From positions 4,320,501 through 4,384,500 of the forward strand of contig NZ_CABVGP010000001.1 in the NCBI RefSeq assembly GCF_902497555.1: a DNA stretch of 64,000 bases, given 5' to 3'. The position numbers were made by a program, and so were the translations under genes. The notes under the pieces are model-generated. The model saw only the letters and a program-made list of their open reading frames with translations. It ran no database searches and had not been told where the DNA came from. Below are positions 55,646-63,681 of the stretch, piece after piece. Numbering within the stretch: the first letter of the stretch is position 1; the number at the start of each line of letters is the position of its first letter. Source of the stretch: Amycolatopsis camponoti (GTDB lineage Bacteria > Actinomycetota > Actinomycetes > Mycobacteriales > Pseudonocardiaceae).

Positions 55646-55651
55646 TACAGT
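55646..55651 (+). promoter_or_regulatory. -10 element of the leaderless lysR transcript
   Basis: TACAGT ends eight bases before the GTG start codon and no ribosome binding site is present. The spacing places transcription start at the start codon itself. Confidence 0.5.
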
Positions 55652-55659
55652 CCAAGCCT

Positions 55660-56562
55660 GTGACCCCCGAGCTGCGCCAGCTTCGCTACTTCGTCGCCGT
55701 CGCCGACGAAACCAGCTTCACCCGCGCCGCCGCCGGCCTGCACATCGCCCAGCAGTCCCTCTCCCAGCAGATCACCGTGCTCGAACGCGGCCTCGGCACG
55801 CGGCTGTTCGACCGCGACGCCCGCGGAACCCGCCTCACCGCCGTCGGAAAGCTCTTCCTGCCCGAAGCACGCGCCGTCCTGGCCCGCGCCGACGAAGCCG
55901 TCGCGACGCTCGGGCGAGCCGTCCGCGGCGAAATCGGCACCGTGCGGCTCGCCTTCCTCACCACCACGGCCAACTACCTGCTACCCCCCGTGGTCCGCGC
56001 CGTCCGCGAGCGATACCCCGACCTCACCGTGACCACCGCCGAAGCGTCCATCGCCGAACTCGTCGACGGCCTCCGCGAACACCGCTTCGACCTCGCCTTC
56101 ACCCGGCCCCCACTCGTACCCGGCCTCACGTCACGGACACTCCTGACCGAGGAAGTCTGCGCCGTCCTCCCCACCGGCCACCCCCTCGCCACCCGCCCAT
56201 CGCTGAACCTCGCGGACCTGGCCGGCGAACCGTGGGTCCTCACCCCGCGCAGCACCTGGGAACCCTGGCACCGCAGCTACGACGCCGACTTCGCCGCCGC
56301 CGGCTTCACCCCGCAGGTCGTCCAGCGCGCCGCCACCGTGCAAGGCCTCCTCGGCCTCGTCGCCGCCGGCGTCGGCATCACCCGGCTGACCCGCTCGTCC
56401 CACAGCCTCCGCCGCAGCGGCGTCGAGTTCGTACCCCTGGACGACGACCTCGCCCGGACCGAACTCGTATGGCTACCCGGCAACGACAACCCCGCCGTCC
56501 CCGTGATCGCCGACGTCGCCGCCGAACTCGCCACGACCACCGATCTGACCGAAGCAGGATGA
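55660..56562 (+). CDS. LysR-family transcriptional regulator
   Basis: A 300-residue regulator. The N-terminal winged helix (LRYFVAVADETSFTRAAAGL, with QQSLSQQI as the recognition region) leads to a periplasmic-binding-protein-like effector domain (90-295). The start is GTG at 55660: in-frame sequence upstream is antisense to the SDR gene, and a -10-like TACAGT lies eight bases before the GTG, indicating a leaderless message. It faces the SDR gene, as LysR regulators usually face their target. Confidence 0.92.
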   Translation: MTPELRQLRYFVAVADETSFTRAAAGLHIAQQSLSQQITVLERGLGTRLFDRDARGTRLTAVGKLFLPEARAVLARADEAVATLGRAVRGEIGTVRLAFLTTTANYLLPPVVRAVRERYPDLTVTTAEASIAELVDGLREHRFDLAFTRPPLVPGLTSRTLLTEEVCAVLPTGHPLATRPSLNLADLAGEPWVLTPRSTWEPWHRSYDADFAAAGFTPQVVQRAATVQGLLGLVAAGVGITRLTRSSHSLRRSGVEFVPLDDDLARTELVWLPGNDNPAVPVIADVAAELATTTDLTEAG

Positions 56563-56631
56563 ATCGTCCCGTTGACACCCAAAGTTGATCGACAAGCCCA
56601 TTTGGTTGACGAAAACGATCACCTTTTCTTG

Positions 56632-56661
56632 TTGACGCCCCACCGGCAACGCCAATAACGT
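56632..56661 (+). promoter_or_regulatory. Promoter of the cytochrome P450 gene
   Basis: TTGACG and TAACGT are separated by 18 bases in a relatively AT-rich 162-base gap. Three further gttgac/gttgat copies and one gtcaac lie around it (56572-56673) and could be half-sites for a regulator. Confidence 0.5.
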
Positions 56662-56724
56662 GTCCGATGTCAACGAATGAATTTCTTCGTTCCGGGGAAA
56701 TCGGTTCAGCAAAGGAGCCGCGGG

Positions 56725-57906
56725 ATGAGCACGCCCCAAGTCCACCCACCGTCCCTGGAAGACGGCGGATCCGCGCTCTTCACGTGGATCGACGAGATGC
56801 GCGAGAACCACCCCGTCATCGCCGATGACGACGACACCTGGCACGTATTCCGGCACGCCGACGTAAAACGCATCTTCACCGATCACCAGACATTCTCCTC
56901 CGACCCGGGACTGCTGCTCCCCGACACCGCCGAAGCCGTCCGCGGCAATATGGCGGCCGTCGACCCGCCGGTCCACCACCGGCTCCGGAAACTCGTCAGC
57001 AAAGCCTTCACCCCGAAAGTCGTCGCCGACCTCGAACCGCGGATCGTGAGCGCCACCGACACCCTCATCACCGAAATGGCGCGCCGCGACGACCCCGACC
57101 TCATCCGGGACCTCGCCTACGCACTCCCCGTCGTCGTCATCGGCGACCTCATCGGCATCCCACCCGAAGACCGCACCCTCTACCGAGGCTGGGCCGACGC
57201 CCTGCTCTCCGGCGGCGGCCCCCAGGAAGACGGCACCTCACTCACCGAGGTCATGGAGACCTACCTCGCCGCCCTGCTCGCCCAACGCCGCCGCGCCCCC
57301 GAAGACGACCTCTTCAGCGCCCTCGCCCACGCCGAAGTCGACGGCGAACGCCTCGCCGACCACGAAGTCCTCAACTTCGCGTCCCTGCTGCTCGCCGCCG
57401 GCCACATCACCACCACCATGATGCTCGGCAACACCGTGCTCTCCCTGCACGAATTCCCCGACGCCGCCGCCGCGGTCCGCCGCGACCCCGGCCTGGTACC
57501 CAGCCTCCTCGACGAGGTCACCCGCCACCGGCCCCCGATCATGCGCCTGCTCCGGATCAGCACCACCGACGTCGACCTCGGCGGCGTCACCATCCCCGCC
57601 AAGTCGATGGTCACCCCCTGGGTCCTCGGCGCCAACCGCGACCCGCGCCACCACACCCGGCCCACCGAGTTCGACCCCCGCCCCCGCAAGGAAACCAACC
57701 TCGCCTTCGGCGGCGGCGTCCACTTCTGCCTCGGCGCACCCCTCGCCCGCCTCGAAGGACGCATCGTCTTCGAGCAGCTCCTCGACCGCTTCGCCGACAT
57801 CCGCGTCCGCGACGGCGTCCAGGTCGGCTACCCCTCACCGATGATCTTCGGCGTCCGCGAGCTCCCCGTCGAACTCATCCCCCACGACGTCGCCCGCTCC
57901 GCGTGA
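56725..57906 (+). CDS. Cytochrome P450
   Basis: A 393-residue soluble bacterial P450. The I-helix motif is AGHITT (225-230), the K-helix ExxR is E264-R267, and the haem loop is FGGGVHFCLG with Cys335 as the iron ligand. Most P450s have an acidic residue before the conserved Thr of the I-helix; here it is Ile, as in a minority of actinomycete enzymes. ATG at 56725 has AAAGGAG seven bases upstream. No ferredoxin gene is adjacent. It is 20 kb from the NRPS operon, so a tailoring role there is possible but unsupported. Confidence 0.94.
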   Translation: MSTPQVHPPSLEDGGSALFTWIDEMRENHPVIADDDDTWHVFRHADVKRIFTDHQTFSSDPGLLLPDTAEAVRGNMAAVDPPVHHRLRKLVSKAFTPKVVADLEPRIVSATDTLITEMARRDDPDLIRDLAYALPVVVIGDLIGIPPEDRTLYRGWADALLSGGGPQEDGTSLTEVMETYLAALLAQRRRAPEDDLFSALAHAEVDGERLADHEVLNFASLLLAAGHITTTMMLGNTVLSLHEFPDAAAAVRRDPGLVPSLLDEVTRHRPPIMRLLRISTTDVDLGGVTIPAKSMVTPWVLGANRDPRHHTRPTEFDPRPRKETNLAFGGGVHFCLGAPLARLEGRIVFEQLLDRFADIRVRDGVQVGYPSPMIFGVRELPVELIPHDVARSA

Positions 57907-57939
57907 CCGCCGACGCACACCCCTCCCACCCCTGATCCG

Positions 57940-57945
57940 TAGAAT
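57940..57945 (+). promoter_or_regulatory. -10 element of a leaderless transcript (SGNH hydrolase)
   Basis: TAGAAT ends eight bases before the ATG at 57954, and no ribosome binding site is present. The layout is the same as at the lysR gene. Confidence 0.5.
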
Positions 57946-57953
57946 CGACGACG

Positions 57954-59033
57954 ATGCGACGTCTTCGGTGGTACTGGGGAGCCTTGGTCCTCGCGTGCGT
58001 GGCCCTGCTGGCCGGCTTCTTCGTCTTCTTCGGCTCCGAAAGCAAGAACGGGCAACCACAACCACGCCAGGGCCCACCCGGCACCGGACCCCTCACCATC
58101 GTCGCCATGGGCGACAGCACCGTCTCCGGCGAAGGCGCCGGCCAGTACACCGCCACCACCAACGGCCAGGGCGGCAACTGGTGCCACCGCTCCCCCAACG
58201 CCTTCGTCGACAAGATCGACGTCCCGGGCATCACCGCCCGCGTCAACCTCGCTTGCTCCGGCGCACCCGCGGAACAGGTCGCCCTCGGCGACGTCAAGCA
58301 GTGGACCGAACCCTCACAGGCCCAGCAGCTCGCCGCACTGGTCAAGGACCACCGCGTCGCCGCCGTCGTGATCGCCGTCGGCGCGAACGACGAACCGAAG
58401 TTCTCCAACCAGGTCACCGACTGCTTCAAAGCGTGGTTCAACGCCGACGCCCCACCGTGCAGCACCGCACTCAAGCAGAGCTGGCAGTCCAAAGTGGACG
58501 CCATGGTGCCCAAGGTCGCCACCGCCGTCTCCGACGTGAAGAAGGTACTGGCGGCCGCCGGCTACGTCCCGGCCGACTACCAGCTGATCCTGCAGTCCTA
58601 CGCCGCCCCCATCGGACCCGACCTGCCCGAGGACCTGCGCAGCCTCAACGGCTGCCCCTTCCGCGTCGAAGACCTGCGGTGGATCTCCCAGACCGGGATC
58701 GGCGTGCTCTCCGCCGGACTCAAAGCCGCCGCCCAGCAGACCGGCGCGCGGTTCCTGGACCTGGCGAAGGCCGGCGCGAAGCACGAGGCGTGCAGCGGCG
58801 GCGCCAACCCGGCGACCGAGTGGTTCACGCGGCTGACGCTCCAGCTGGCGGACCTCGGCCAAGCCGAACGCGCGGGTCACGCGCTCCAGGAGTCGTTCCA
58901 CCCCAACGCGGCCGGCCACACGGCGATCGCGAACTGCCTCACGGAGTTCATCGCGGCCCGCGACGGCAACGCGTCCTGCCTCGCGGGCGCCGACGGGAAG
59001 CTGCACGCGGCCCCGGAGGTCGTGGCGCGCTGA
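57954..59033 (+). CDS. Membrane-anchored or secreted SGNH-family hydrolase
   Basis: A 359-residue protein with one hydrophobic segment at residues 8-26 after an RR-containing start (signal anchor or signal peptide), then a linker and a GDSL/SGNH hydrolase domain. The catalytic blocks are GDS (Ser55), GAND (143-146) and FHPNAAGH (His316). Several cysteines suggest disulphides outside the cell. Family members are lipases and esterases. The ATG lacks a ribosome site but has TAGAAT eight bases upstream. Confidence 0.88.
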   Translation: MRRLRWYWGALVLACVALLAGFFVFFGSESKNGQPQPRQGPPGTGPLTIVAMGDSTVSGEGAGQYTATTNGQGGNWCHRSPNAFVDKIDVPGITARVNLACSGAPAEQVALGDVKQWTEPSQAQQLAALVKDHRVAAVVIAVGANDEPKFSNQVTDCFKAWFNADAPPCSTALKQSWQSKVDAMVPKVATAVSDVKKVLAAAGYVPADYQLILQSYAAPIGPDLPEDLRSLNGCPFRVEDLRWISQTGIGVLSAGLKAAAQQTGARFLDLAKAGAKHEACSGGANPATEWFTRLTLQLADLGQAERAGHALQESFHPNAAGHTAIANCLTEFIAARDGNASCLAGADGKLHAAPEVVAR

Positions 59034-59075
59034 CCCCGTCGTTCTTTAGCTGCTTTGAGGGGTGACGTGCGTGCC

Positions 59076-59100
59076 CCGGGCTACGGTTTTTCAAGCCCGG
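59076..59100. terminator. Terminator-like hairpin between convergent genes
   Basis: Arms ccgggct and agcccgg flank an 11-base loop containing a T run. The hairpin lies between the stops of the SGNH hydrolase gene and the toxin gene, where a bidirectional terminator is expected. Confidence 0.4.
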
Positions 59101-59124
59101 CCAGCGGTATAGGGCGTTATACAG

Positions 59125-59424
59125 TTAAAGATCGAGGGCGGCTCGCAGGGCGATGTCGATGCGTTCCTGGACGTCGAAGTCGATCTCGGCGATGCGCTCG
59201 TCGAACCACGGCCGGTAGAGGCGGGTCAGGTTGAGCGTGGACACCCAGTAGCGGGCGTCGATGGCCACGCCGAGGATGTCTTGGGGGTCGCGTTCCAGGA
59301 GTTCGGTGCCGAGCAGCCAGGGGCGCTCGGACTCGTTCACCCCGTCCGAGGACAGCAGTACGACGGTGCGCTGCCGGGCCGGTTCGGTCGGGGGGTGGTA
59401 CGTCCAGACTTCACCCCTGCGCAC
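59125..59424 (-). CDS. MazF/PemK-like toxin
   Basis: A 99-residue protein starting RRGEVWTYHPP, the typical opening of MazF-type endoribonucleases, with the following short strands (RTVVLLSSD, ILGVAIDARYW) in the expected order. It is slightly short for the family. GTG at 59424 overlaps the antitoxin gene by 14 bases, and AAAAGGAT inside the antitoxin gene serves as its ribosome site, so translation is coupled. The expected function is sequence-specific mRNA cleavage held in check by the partner. Confidence 0.78.
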   Translation of the reverse strand: MRRGEVWTYHPPTEPARQRTVVLLSSDGVNESERPWLLGTELLERDPQDILGVAIDARYWVSTLNLTRLYRPWFDERIAEIDFDVQERIDIALRAALDL

Positions 59425-59635
59425 GCAGATCCTTTTCCGCCGCGGTGCGCTCGGCCTCGTCCGACTCCGCGTAGGCCGGTTCCGGCTTTTGCGGGGTGTA
59501 TCCCGTGCGTACCGCCTCGCGCCGGGCTGCCTTGGACAGCCAGGAGGAGACCGAGATCCCGTGTGCTTTCGCGGCGCGTTCGGCGAACTCCAGGGCGCCG
59601 CTGTCCAGCGAAAGAGTGACCTTACGTGTTGCCAT
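59411..59635 (-). CDS. Antitoxin (ribbon-helix-helix/MazE-like)
   Basis: A 74-residue protein. The first part (RKVTLSLDSGALEFAERAAKAHG) looks like a ribbon-helix-helix DNA-binding unit; the Glu/Ala-rich C-terminal tail should wrap the toxin. It precedes the toxin gene with a 14-base overlap, the usual order. The ATG has TACGGT seven bases upstream and no properly spaced ribosome site, so the transcript may be leaderless. The promoter directly abuts the terminator hairpin of the lrp gene. Confidence 0.78.
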   Translation of the reverse strand: MATRKVTLSLDSGALEFAERAAKAHGISVSSWLSKAARREAVRTGYTPQKPEPAYAESDEAERTAAEKDLRAQG

Positions 59636-59648
59636 ACCTTTTACCGTA

Positions 59649-59679
59649 CCAGTGCCCCGGTCGCCGGGCGGGGCACTGG
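59649..59679 (-). terminator. Strong terminator hairpin after the lrp-type gene
   Basis: Perfect 10-base arms ccagtgcccc and ggggcactgg flank an 11-base loop. It begins two bases after the stop codon of the Lrp-family gene on the minus strand and ends just before the antitoxin promoter. Confidence 0.65.
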
Positions 59680-59681
59680 CG

Positions 59682-60137
59682 TCAGAACGTCGGCGAACGT
59701 CCCTCGAACGGCGTAGAGAGCACCACCGTGGTCCGCGTCGACACCTTCGCGGCCTCGCGGATCCGGCGCAGCAGGTCCTCCAGCGCCAGCGGCGACTGGA
59801 CGCGCACCAGCAGGATGTAGGACTCGTCGCCGGCGACCGAGTAGCACGACTCGATCTCCTTGATGTGCTGGATCCGCTGGGGGTAGTCGTCCGGGGCGCC
59901 CGGGTCGTTGGGCGTCAGCGAGATCAGTGCCGTCAGCGGCAGGCCGATCTGCTCGCCGTCGAGCCGCGCGGTGTACCCGAGGATGACGCCGCGCTGCTCG
60001 AGGCGGCGCACCCGCTGGTGCACCGCCGACACCGACAGCCCGACCCGCTCCGCGAGGTCGGTGAAGCTGCGGCGCCCGTCGGCCGCGAGCTCCTGGACGA
60101 TCGCCTGGTCCAGCGGCTCCAGGCCGGCAGGCGTCAT
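59682..60137 (-). CDS. Lrp/AsnC-family transcriptional regulator
   Basis: A 151-residue regulator: helix-turn-helix at residues 10-55 (LDQAIVQELAADGRRS, LAERVGLSVSAVHQRVRRLE) and a ligand-binding RAM domain. ATG at 60137 overlaps the stop of the Xaa-Pro peptidase gene by four bases, so the two are coupled. The pairing suggests that peptide or amino acid availability is sensed by this regulator, perhaps proline or another branched amino acid; the effector is not evident. Confidence 0.92.
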   Translation of the reverse strand: MTPAGLEPLDQAIVQELAADGRRSFTDLAERVGLSVSAVHQRVRRLEQRGVILGYTARLDGEQIGLPLTALISLTPNDPGAPDDYPQRIQHIKEIESCYSVAGDESYILLVRVQSPLALEDLLRRIREAAKVSTRTTVVLSTPFEGRSPTF

Positions 60138-61276
60138 GCGTCCAGCACGACGAGCTCGTGCGGCCGGTTGTTGACGGACTCGACACCGTCGGCGGTGACG
60201 ATCACGATGTCCTCGATGCGGGCGCCCCACCGGCCCGGCTGGTAGATACCCGGTTCGACGCTGAAGGCCATGCCCGGCTCGAGCGGCAGGGCGTTCCCGG
60301 CGATGATGTAGGGCTCCTCGTGCACGTCCAGGCCGATGCCGTGCCCGGTGCGGTGGATGAAGTACTCGCCGAACCCGGCCTCGGCGATGACGTCGCGGGC
60401 CGCGGCGTCGACGGCTTCGGCCGTGACACCCGGCTTCACCGCGGCCACCGCCGCGGCCTGGGCACGCTGCAGTACGGCGTAGGTCTCGGCCACGTCGGCG
60501 TCGCGCGGCTCCCCCACCGCGTAGGTGCGGGTCGAGTCGGAGTTGTAGCCGGCCGGCAGCGGCCCGCCGATGTCGACGACCACGACGTCACCCTTCTCGA
60601 TGACGCGCTCGGAGACGTCGTGGTGCGGGCTCGCGCCGTTCGGACCGGACCCGACGATCACGAAGTCGGCCTGGAGGTGGCCCTCCTCCACGATGGCCGC
60701 GGCGATGTCGGCGCCGACCTCCGCCTCGGTGCGGCCGGGCCGCAGCCACTCGTGGACCCGGGCGTGCACGCGGTCGATGGCCGCGCCGGCGTCCCGCAGC
60801 GACGCGATCTCCGCGGCGTCCTTGCGCATCCGCAGCTCCCGCACCACCGGCCCGGCGAGGGTCTGCTCGGCCTCGCCCAGCGCGGCCCGCAGCGCCAGGA
60901 CGTGCAGCGCCGGGGTGAAGTCGCTGACCGCGACGCGGCCGGGCTTCCCGAGCCGGTCCGCGACGAGCGCGTACGGGTCGTCGCCGTCGACCCAGGTGAG
61001 CAGCTCGACACCGAGCTCCTCGGTCGGGACGTCGGCGTAGCCGGGCGCCTCCAGCTTCGGCACGACCAGCGCGGGCGCGCCGTCCGCCGGGACGACGAGG
61101 GTCGTGAGGCGCTCGAACGAGCCGCCGGCCTGGCCGATGAGGTAGCGCAGGTCGGAGCCGGGCGCGATCAGCAGGGCGTCGGTGTCCGCGGCGGCCGCGG
61201 CGGAGCGGGCGCGGTCCAGGCGGGCCCGGAGGGCGGCGGCGTCGGGGGCGGGCGTGTGGAGGGAACGGCGCGACAT
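60134..61276 (-). CDS. Xaa-Pro peptidase (M24 family, aminopeptidase P-like)
   Basis: A 380-residue metallopeptidase with a creatinase-like N-terminal domain (1-150) and a pita-bread catalytic domain. The metal ligands can be followed: Asp in VVVDIGG, Asp in SDSTRTY, His in HRTGHGIGL, Glu in SVEPGIY and Glu in ARIEDIV. It should release N-terminal residues before proline in the cytoplasm. The start is taken as ATG 61276 (MSRRSLHTPAPD); the 52 extra residues of the longer frame are unlike the family and overlap the upstream intergenic region. Confidence 0.92.
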   Translation of the reverse strand: MSRRSLHTPAPDAAALRARLDRARSAAAAADTDALLIAPGSDLRYLIGQAGGSFERLTTLVVPADGAPALVVPKLEAPGYADVPTEELGVELLTWVDGDDPYALVADRLGKPGRVAVSDFTPALHVLALRAALGEAEQTLAGPVVRELRMRKDAAEIASLRDAGAAIDRVHARVHEWLRPGRTEAEVGADIAAAIVEEGHLQADFVIVGSGPNGASPHHDVSERVIEKGDVVVVDIGGPLPAGYNSDSTRTYAVGEPRDADVAETYAVLQRAQAAAVAAVKPGVTAEAVDAAARDVIAEAGFGEYFIHRTGHGIGLDVHEEPYIIAGNALPLEPGMAFSVEPGIYQPGRWGARIEDIVIVTADGVESVNNRPHELVVLDA

Positions 61277-61457
61277 GAAGGCGAGCCTAGTGGGGCGGCC
61301 CGGGTGGCCGGAGCGCCCGGTGCCACGACATGCCGGTCCGGGTGACACGGCTCCGCCGCTCCCCCACGGCCCGGCGACTCCCCCGGCGCGCACTCCCCTC
61401 GGGCCCGCGTGCGCGTGGCTTGCCCTCGGCACCCGCCGGGCGTGGCAGGCTGTGCGG

Positions 61458-62405
61458 GTGACCGGACCCCTTGCCCTGCTCGACTCCGCGAGCCTGTACT
61501 TCCGTTCGTTCTACGCCCTGCCCGACTCGATGAAGGCCGCCGACGGGACGCAGGTCAACGCCGTGCGCGGGTTCGCCGACACGATCGCGCGGATCCTCAC
61601 CGACCGGCACCCGGCCCGGCTGGTGTGCTGCCTCGACGCCGACTGGCGGCCGAAGTTCCGCACCGACCTGCTGCCCAGCTACAAGGCGCACCGGGTGGCC
61701 GAGGAGACCGGCGGCGCGAGCCCCGACGTCGAAGAGGTGCCCGACACGCTCACCCCGCAGGTCCCGATCATCCTCGACCTCCTGGAAGCGTTCGGGTTCG
61801 CCACCGCGGAGGCGGCGGGCTACGAGGCCGACGACGTCATCGGCGCACTGGCCACCCGCGAGAAGAAGGACCCGGTCGAGGTCATCACCGGCGACCGCGA
61901 CCTGTTCCAGCTGGTGCGCACCGAGCCGACGCCGACGTCGGTGATCTACGTCGGCAAGGGCTGGGCCAAGGCCGAGGTGCTCGGCCCGGCCGAGATCGCC
62001 GAGCGCTACAGCCTCCCCCGCGAGACCGCCGGGCCGGCGTACGCGGACATGTCCATGATGCGCGGCGACCCGTCCGACGGGCTGCCCGGCGTCGCCGGCA
62101 TCGGCGAGAAGACCGCCGCGAAGCTGATCACGCAGTTCGGGAGTCTCGCCGCGCTCCTGGAAGCGTCGGCCGCGAGCGATCCCCGCGTCCCGCTCAAGAC
62201 CCGACTGCGCCTCGCCGACGCCGCCGAATACCTGGCCGTCGCGCCGACCGTGGTCCGGGTCGCCGTCGACGCGCCGGTCGAGCAGTCCCGCCCCGACATC
62301 GTGCCCGCGACGCCCGCCGACCCGGACCGCGTGGCCGAGCTGGCCGAGCGGTGGAACCTCGGCAACTCCGTCGAGCGGCTGCTCAAGGCCCTGCCCGGCG
62401 CCTGA
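61458..62405 (+). CDS. 5'-3' exonuclease (flap endonuclease-like, PolI N-terminal type)
   Basis: A 315-residue stand-alone relative of the N-terminal nuclease of DNA polymerase I. Acidic metal-binding motifs are present: LLDSAS at the start, CLDADWRPKFR, GYEADDVIG and TGDRDLFQL, followed by the helix-3-turn-helix GLPGVAGIGEKTAAKLI that grips DNA. It should remove RNA primers or flaps. The start is GTG at 61458; upstream in-frame sequence is antisense to the peptidase gene. A leaderless transcript is likely, since no ribosome site is seen. Confidence 0.9.
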   Translation: MTGPLALLDSASLYFRSFYALPDSMKAADGTQVNAVRGFADTIARILTDRHPARLVCCLDADWRPKFRTDLLPSYKAHRVAEETGGASPDVEEVPDTLTPQVPIILDLLEAFGFATAEAAGYEADDVIGALATREKKDPVEVITGDRDLFQLVRTEPTPTSVIYVGKGWAKAEVLGPAEIAERYSLPRETAGPAYADMSMMRGDPSDGLPGVAGIGEKTAAKLITQFGSLAALLEASAASDPRVPLKTRLRLADAAEYLAVAPTVVRVAVDAPVEQSRPDIVPATPADPDRVAELAERWNLGNSVERLLKALPGA

Positions 62406-62411
62406 CCCCGG

Positions 62412-63629
62412 CTAGAAGTGCGTGCCGCACCACGGTGCGGTGACCGTCGTGAACAGCTCGTCGGCGCGGGCGGCCGCGCCCGGGGTCCGGACCTCGATCC
62501 GGCCCGCCTCCGCGAGCGCGGTCGCGCTCCACTGCCCGAGGTAGAGCATGCCGAGGGTGTCGGCGTCGAGGGCCAGGTCCGCCGCGGCATCCGTGCGGTG
62601 GGTGCCGTCGGGAGTGACTTCGTAGTGCCCGGTGTTGGCGGGCAGCTGCCGGTCGGTCACCGCCAGCACCACCGGGTCGGCCGCCCGGTACGCGCGGGCC
62701 GCCAGTGCCGCGGCGACGTCGACCGGCCGCAGCCACAGGTCGTCCTCGACGTCGGCGGTACGCGCGTGCCGGTGGTCGGCCAGCATCGCGGCGAGCGGCT
62801 CGTCGACCGGGCGGTAGCGGGCCCGCACCCCGGAGACGAGGTCGATCGACAGCAAGAACCGCCACAGCGCGGCGCGCGCCACCGGGTCCGCCGCGTGCAG
62901 CTCCCGGACCTTCAGCACGGCCCCTTCGTCGGGCGACTCCAGGGTGCGGCGGTCCACCGTGTCGTACACGACGAAGCCGTCGTCACCGTCGGGTCCACTG
63001 TGGACGGCGACGACGTGGCTGCCCGTCGGGCCGGCGAGGCGGTCGTGCGCGATCGGCCACCACTCGGCGGGCCGGCCGATCATCCCGGCCCGGTGCAGCC
63101 CGATCCGCCGGTACAGCCCGGGAATCTCCGCCAGCGCTTCCTGCGGCGTGAGCATCCGGACGTCACCCGCCGCCGGCACGCGGTCGTGGAGCCGGGCCGC
63201 GGGCCTGGGCAGCCACACGGTCTTGCCGAGCGCGGCCGAACCGTAGCCGAACCGGCCGTAGATGGTGGGCTCGCTGGCGTGCAGGGCGGCCAGCGGGATT
63301 CCGCGCGCGACGAAGTCCTCCAGCTGCACCGCCATCATCGCGGTGAGCACCCCGCGGCGGGTGCGGTCGGCGCGGACCCCGATGCCGTCGACCGCACCGA
63401 GCGGCAGGACGGCGCCGCCGGGTACCGCGATGTCGGTGTCGAAAGAGCTGGCGATCCCGATCGGGGTGGTGCCGTCGAAGGCGCCGAACTTGTGCGCCGC
63501 AGGCCACGAATCCCCGTACCGCGCCCAGGACTCGTCGCTGATCCGGTTGGTGTGCAGCGAGCGGCCCAGCAGGTCGAGCGTGCCGCGGCGCTCGTCCTCG
63601 GTCACCGGGCGGACGTCGAAGTCGGTCAT
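62412..63629 (-). CDS. Eis-like GNAT acetyltransferase, copy 1
   Basis: A 405-residue protein with the Eis architecture: an N-terminal GNAT domain (acetyl-CoA loop around VRADRTRRGVLTAMM), a central GNAT-like domain and a C-terminal SCP2-like domain. It ends in Phe; in mycobacterial Eis the C-terminal carboxylate is the catalytic base. Eis proteins acetylate amines, including aminoglycosides. It converges with the exonuclease gene, six bases between stops, and lies immediately downstream of a second Eis-like gene on the same strand. Confidence 0.9.
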   Translation of the reverse strand: MTDFDVRPVTEDERRGTLDLLGRSLHTNRISDESWARYGDSWPAAHKFGAFDGTTPIGIASSFDTDIAVPGGAVLPLGAVDGIGVRADRTRRGVLTAMMAVQLEDFVARGIPLAALHASEPTIYGRFGYGSAALGKTVWLPRPAARLHDRVPAAGDVRMLTPQEALAEIPGLYRRIGLHRAGMIGRPAEWWPIAHDRLAGPTGSHVVAVHSGPDGDDGFVVYDTVDRRTLESPDEGAVLKVRELHAADPVARAALWRFLLSIDLVSGVRARYRPVDEPLAAMLADHRHARTADVEDDLWLRPVDVAAALAARAYRAADPVVLAVTDRQLPANTGHYEVTPDGTHRTDAAADLALDADTLGMLYLGQWSATALAEAGRIEVRTPGAAARADELFTTVTAPWCGTHF

Positions 63630-63681
63630 GCCGCCGATCCTGCCGTCCGTCCCGGTTCCCGGCATCCCGATTTCCGTCGGC

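Noticed and set aside
59100..59124. A tRNA or attachment site near the short palindrome gtata-gggcgt-tatac
   Set aside because: No cloverleaf can be drawn, no integrase gene is nearby, and the arms are only five bases.
61277..61432. A 52-residue N-terminal extension of the Xaa-Pro peptidase
   Set aside because: Gly/Pro/Arg-rich and unlike the family; ATG 61276 aligns with M24 peptidases.
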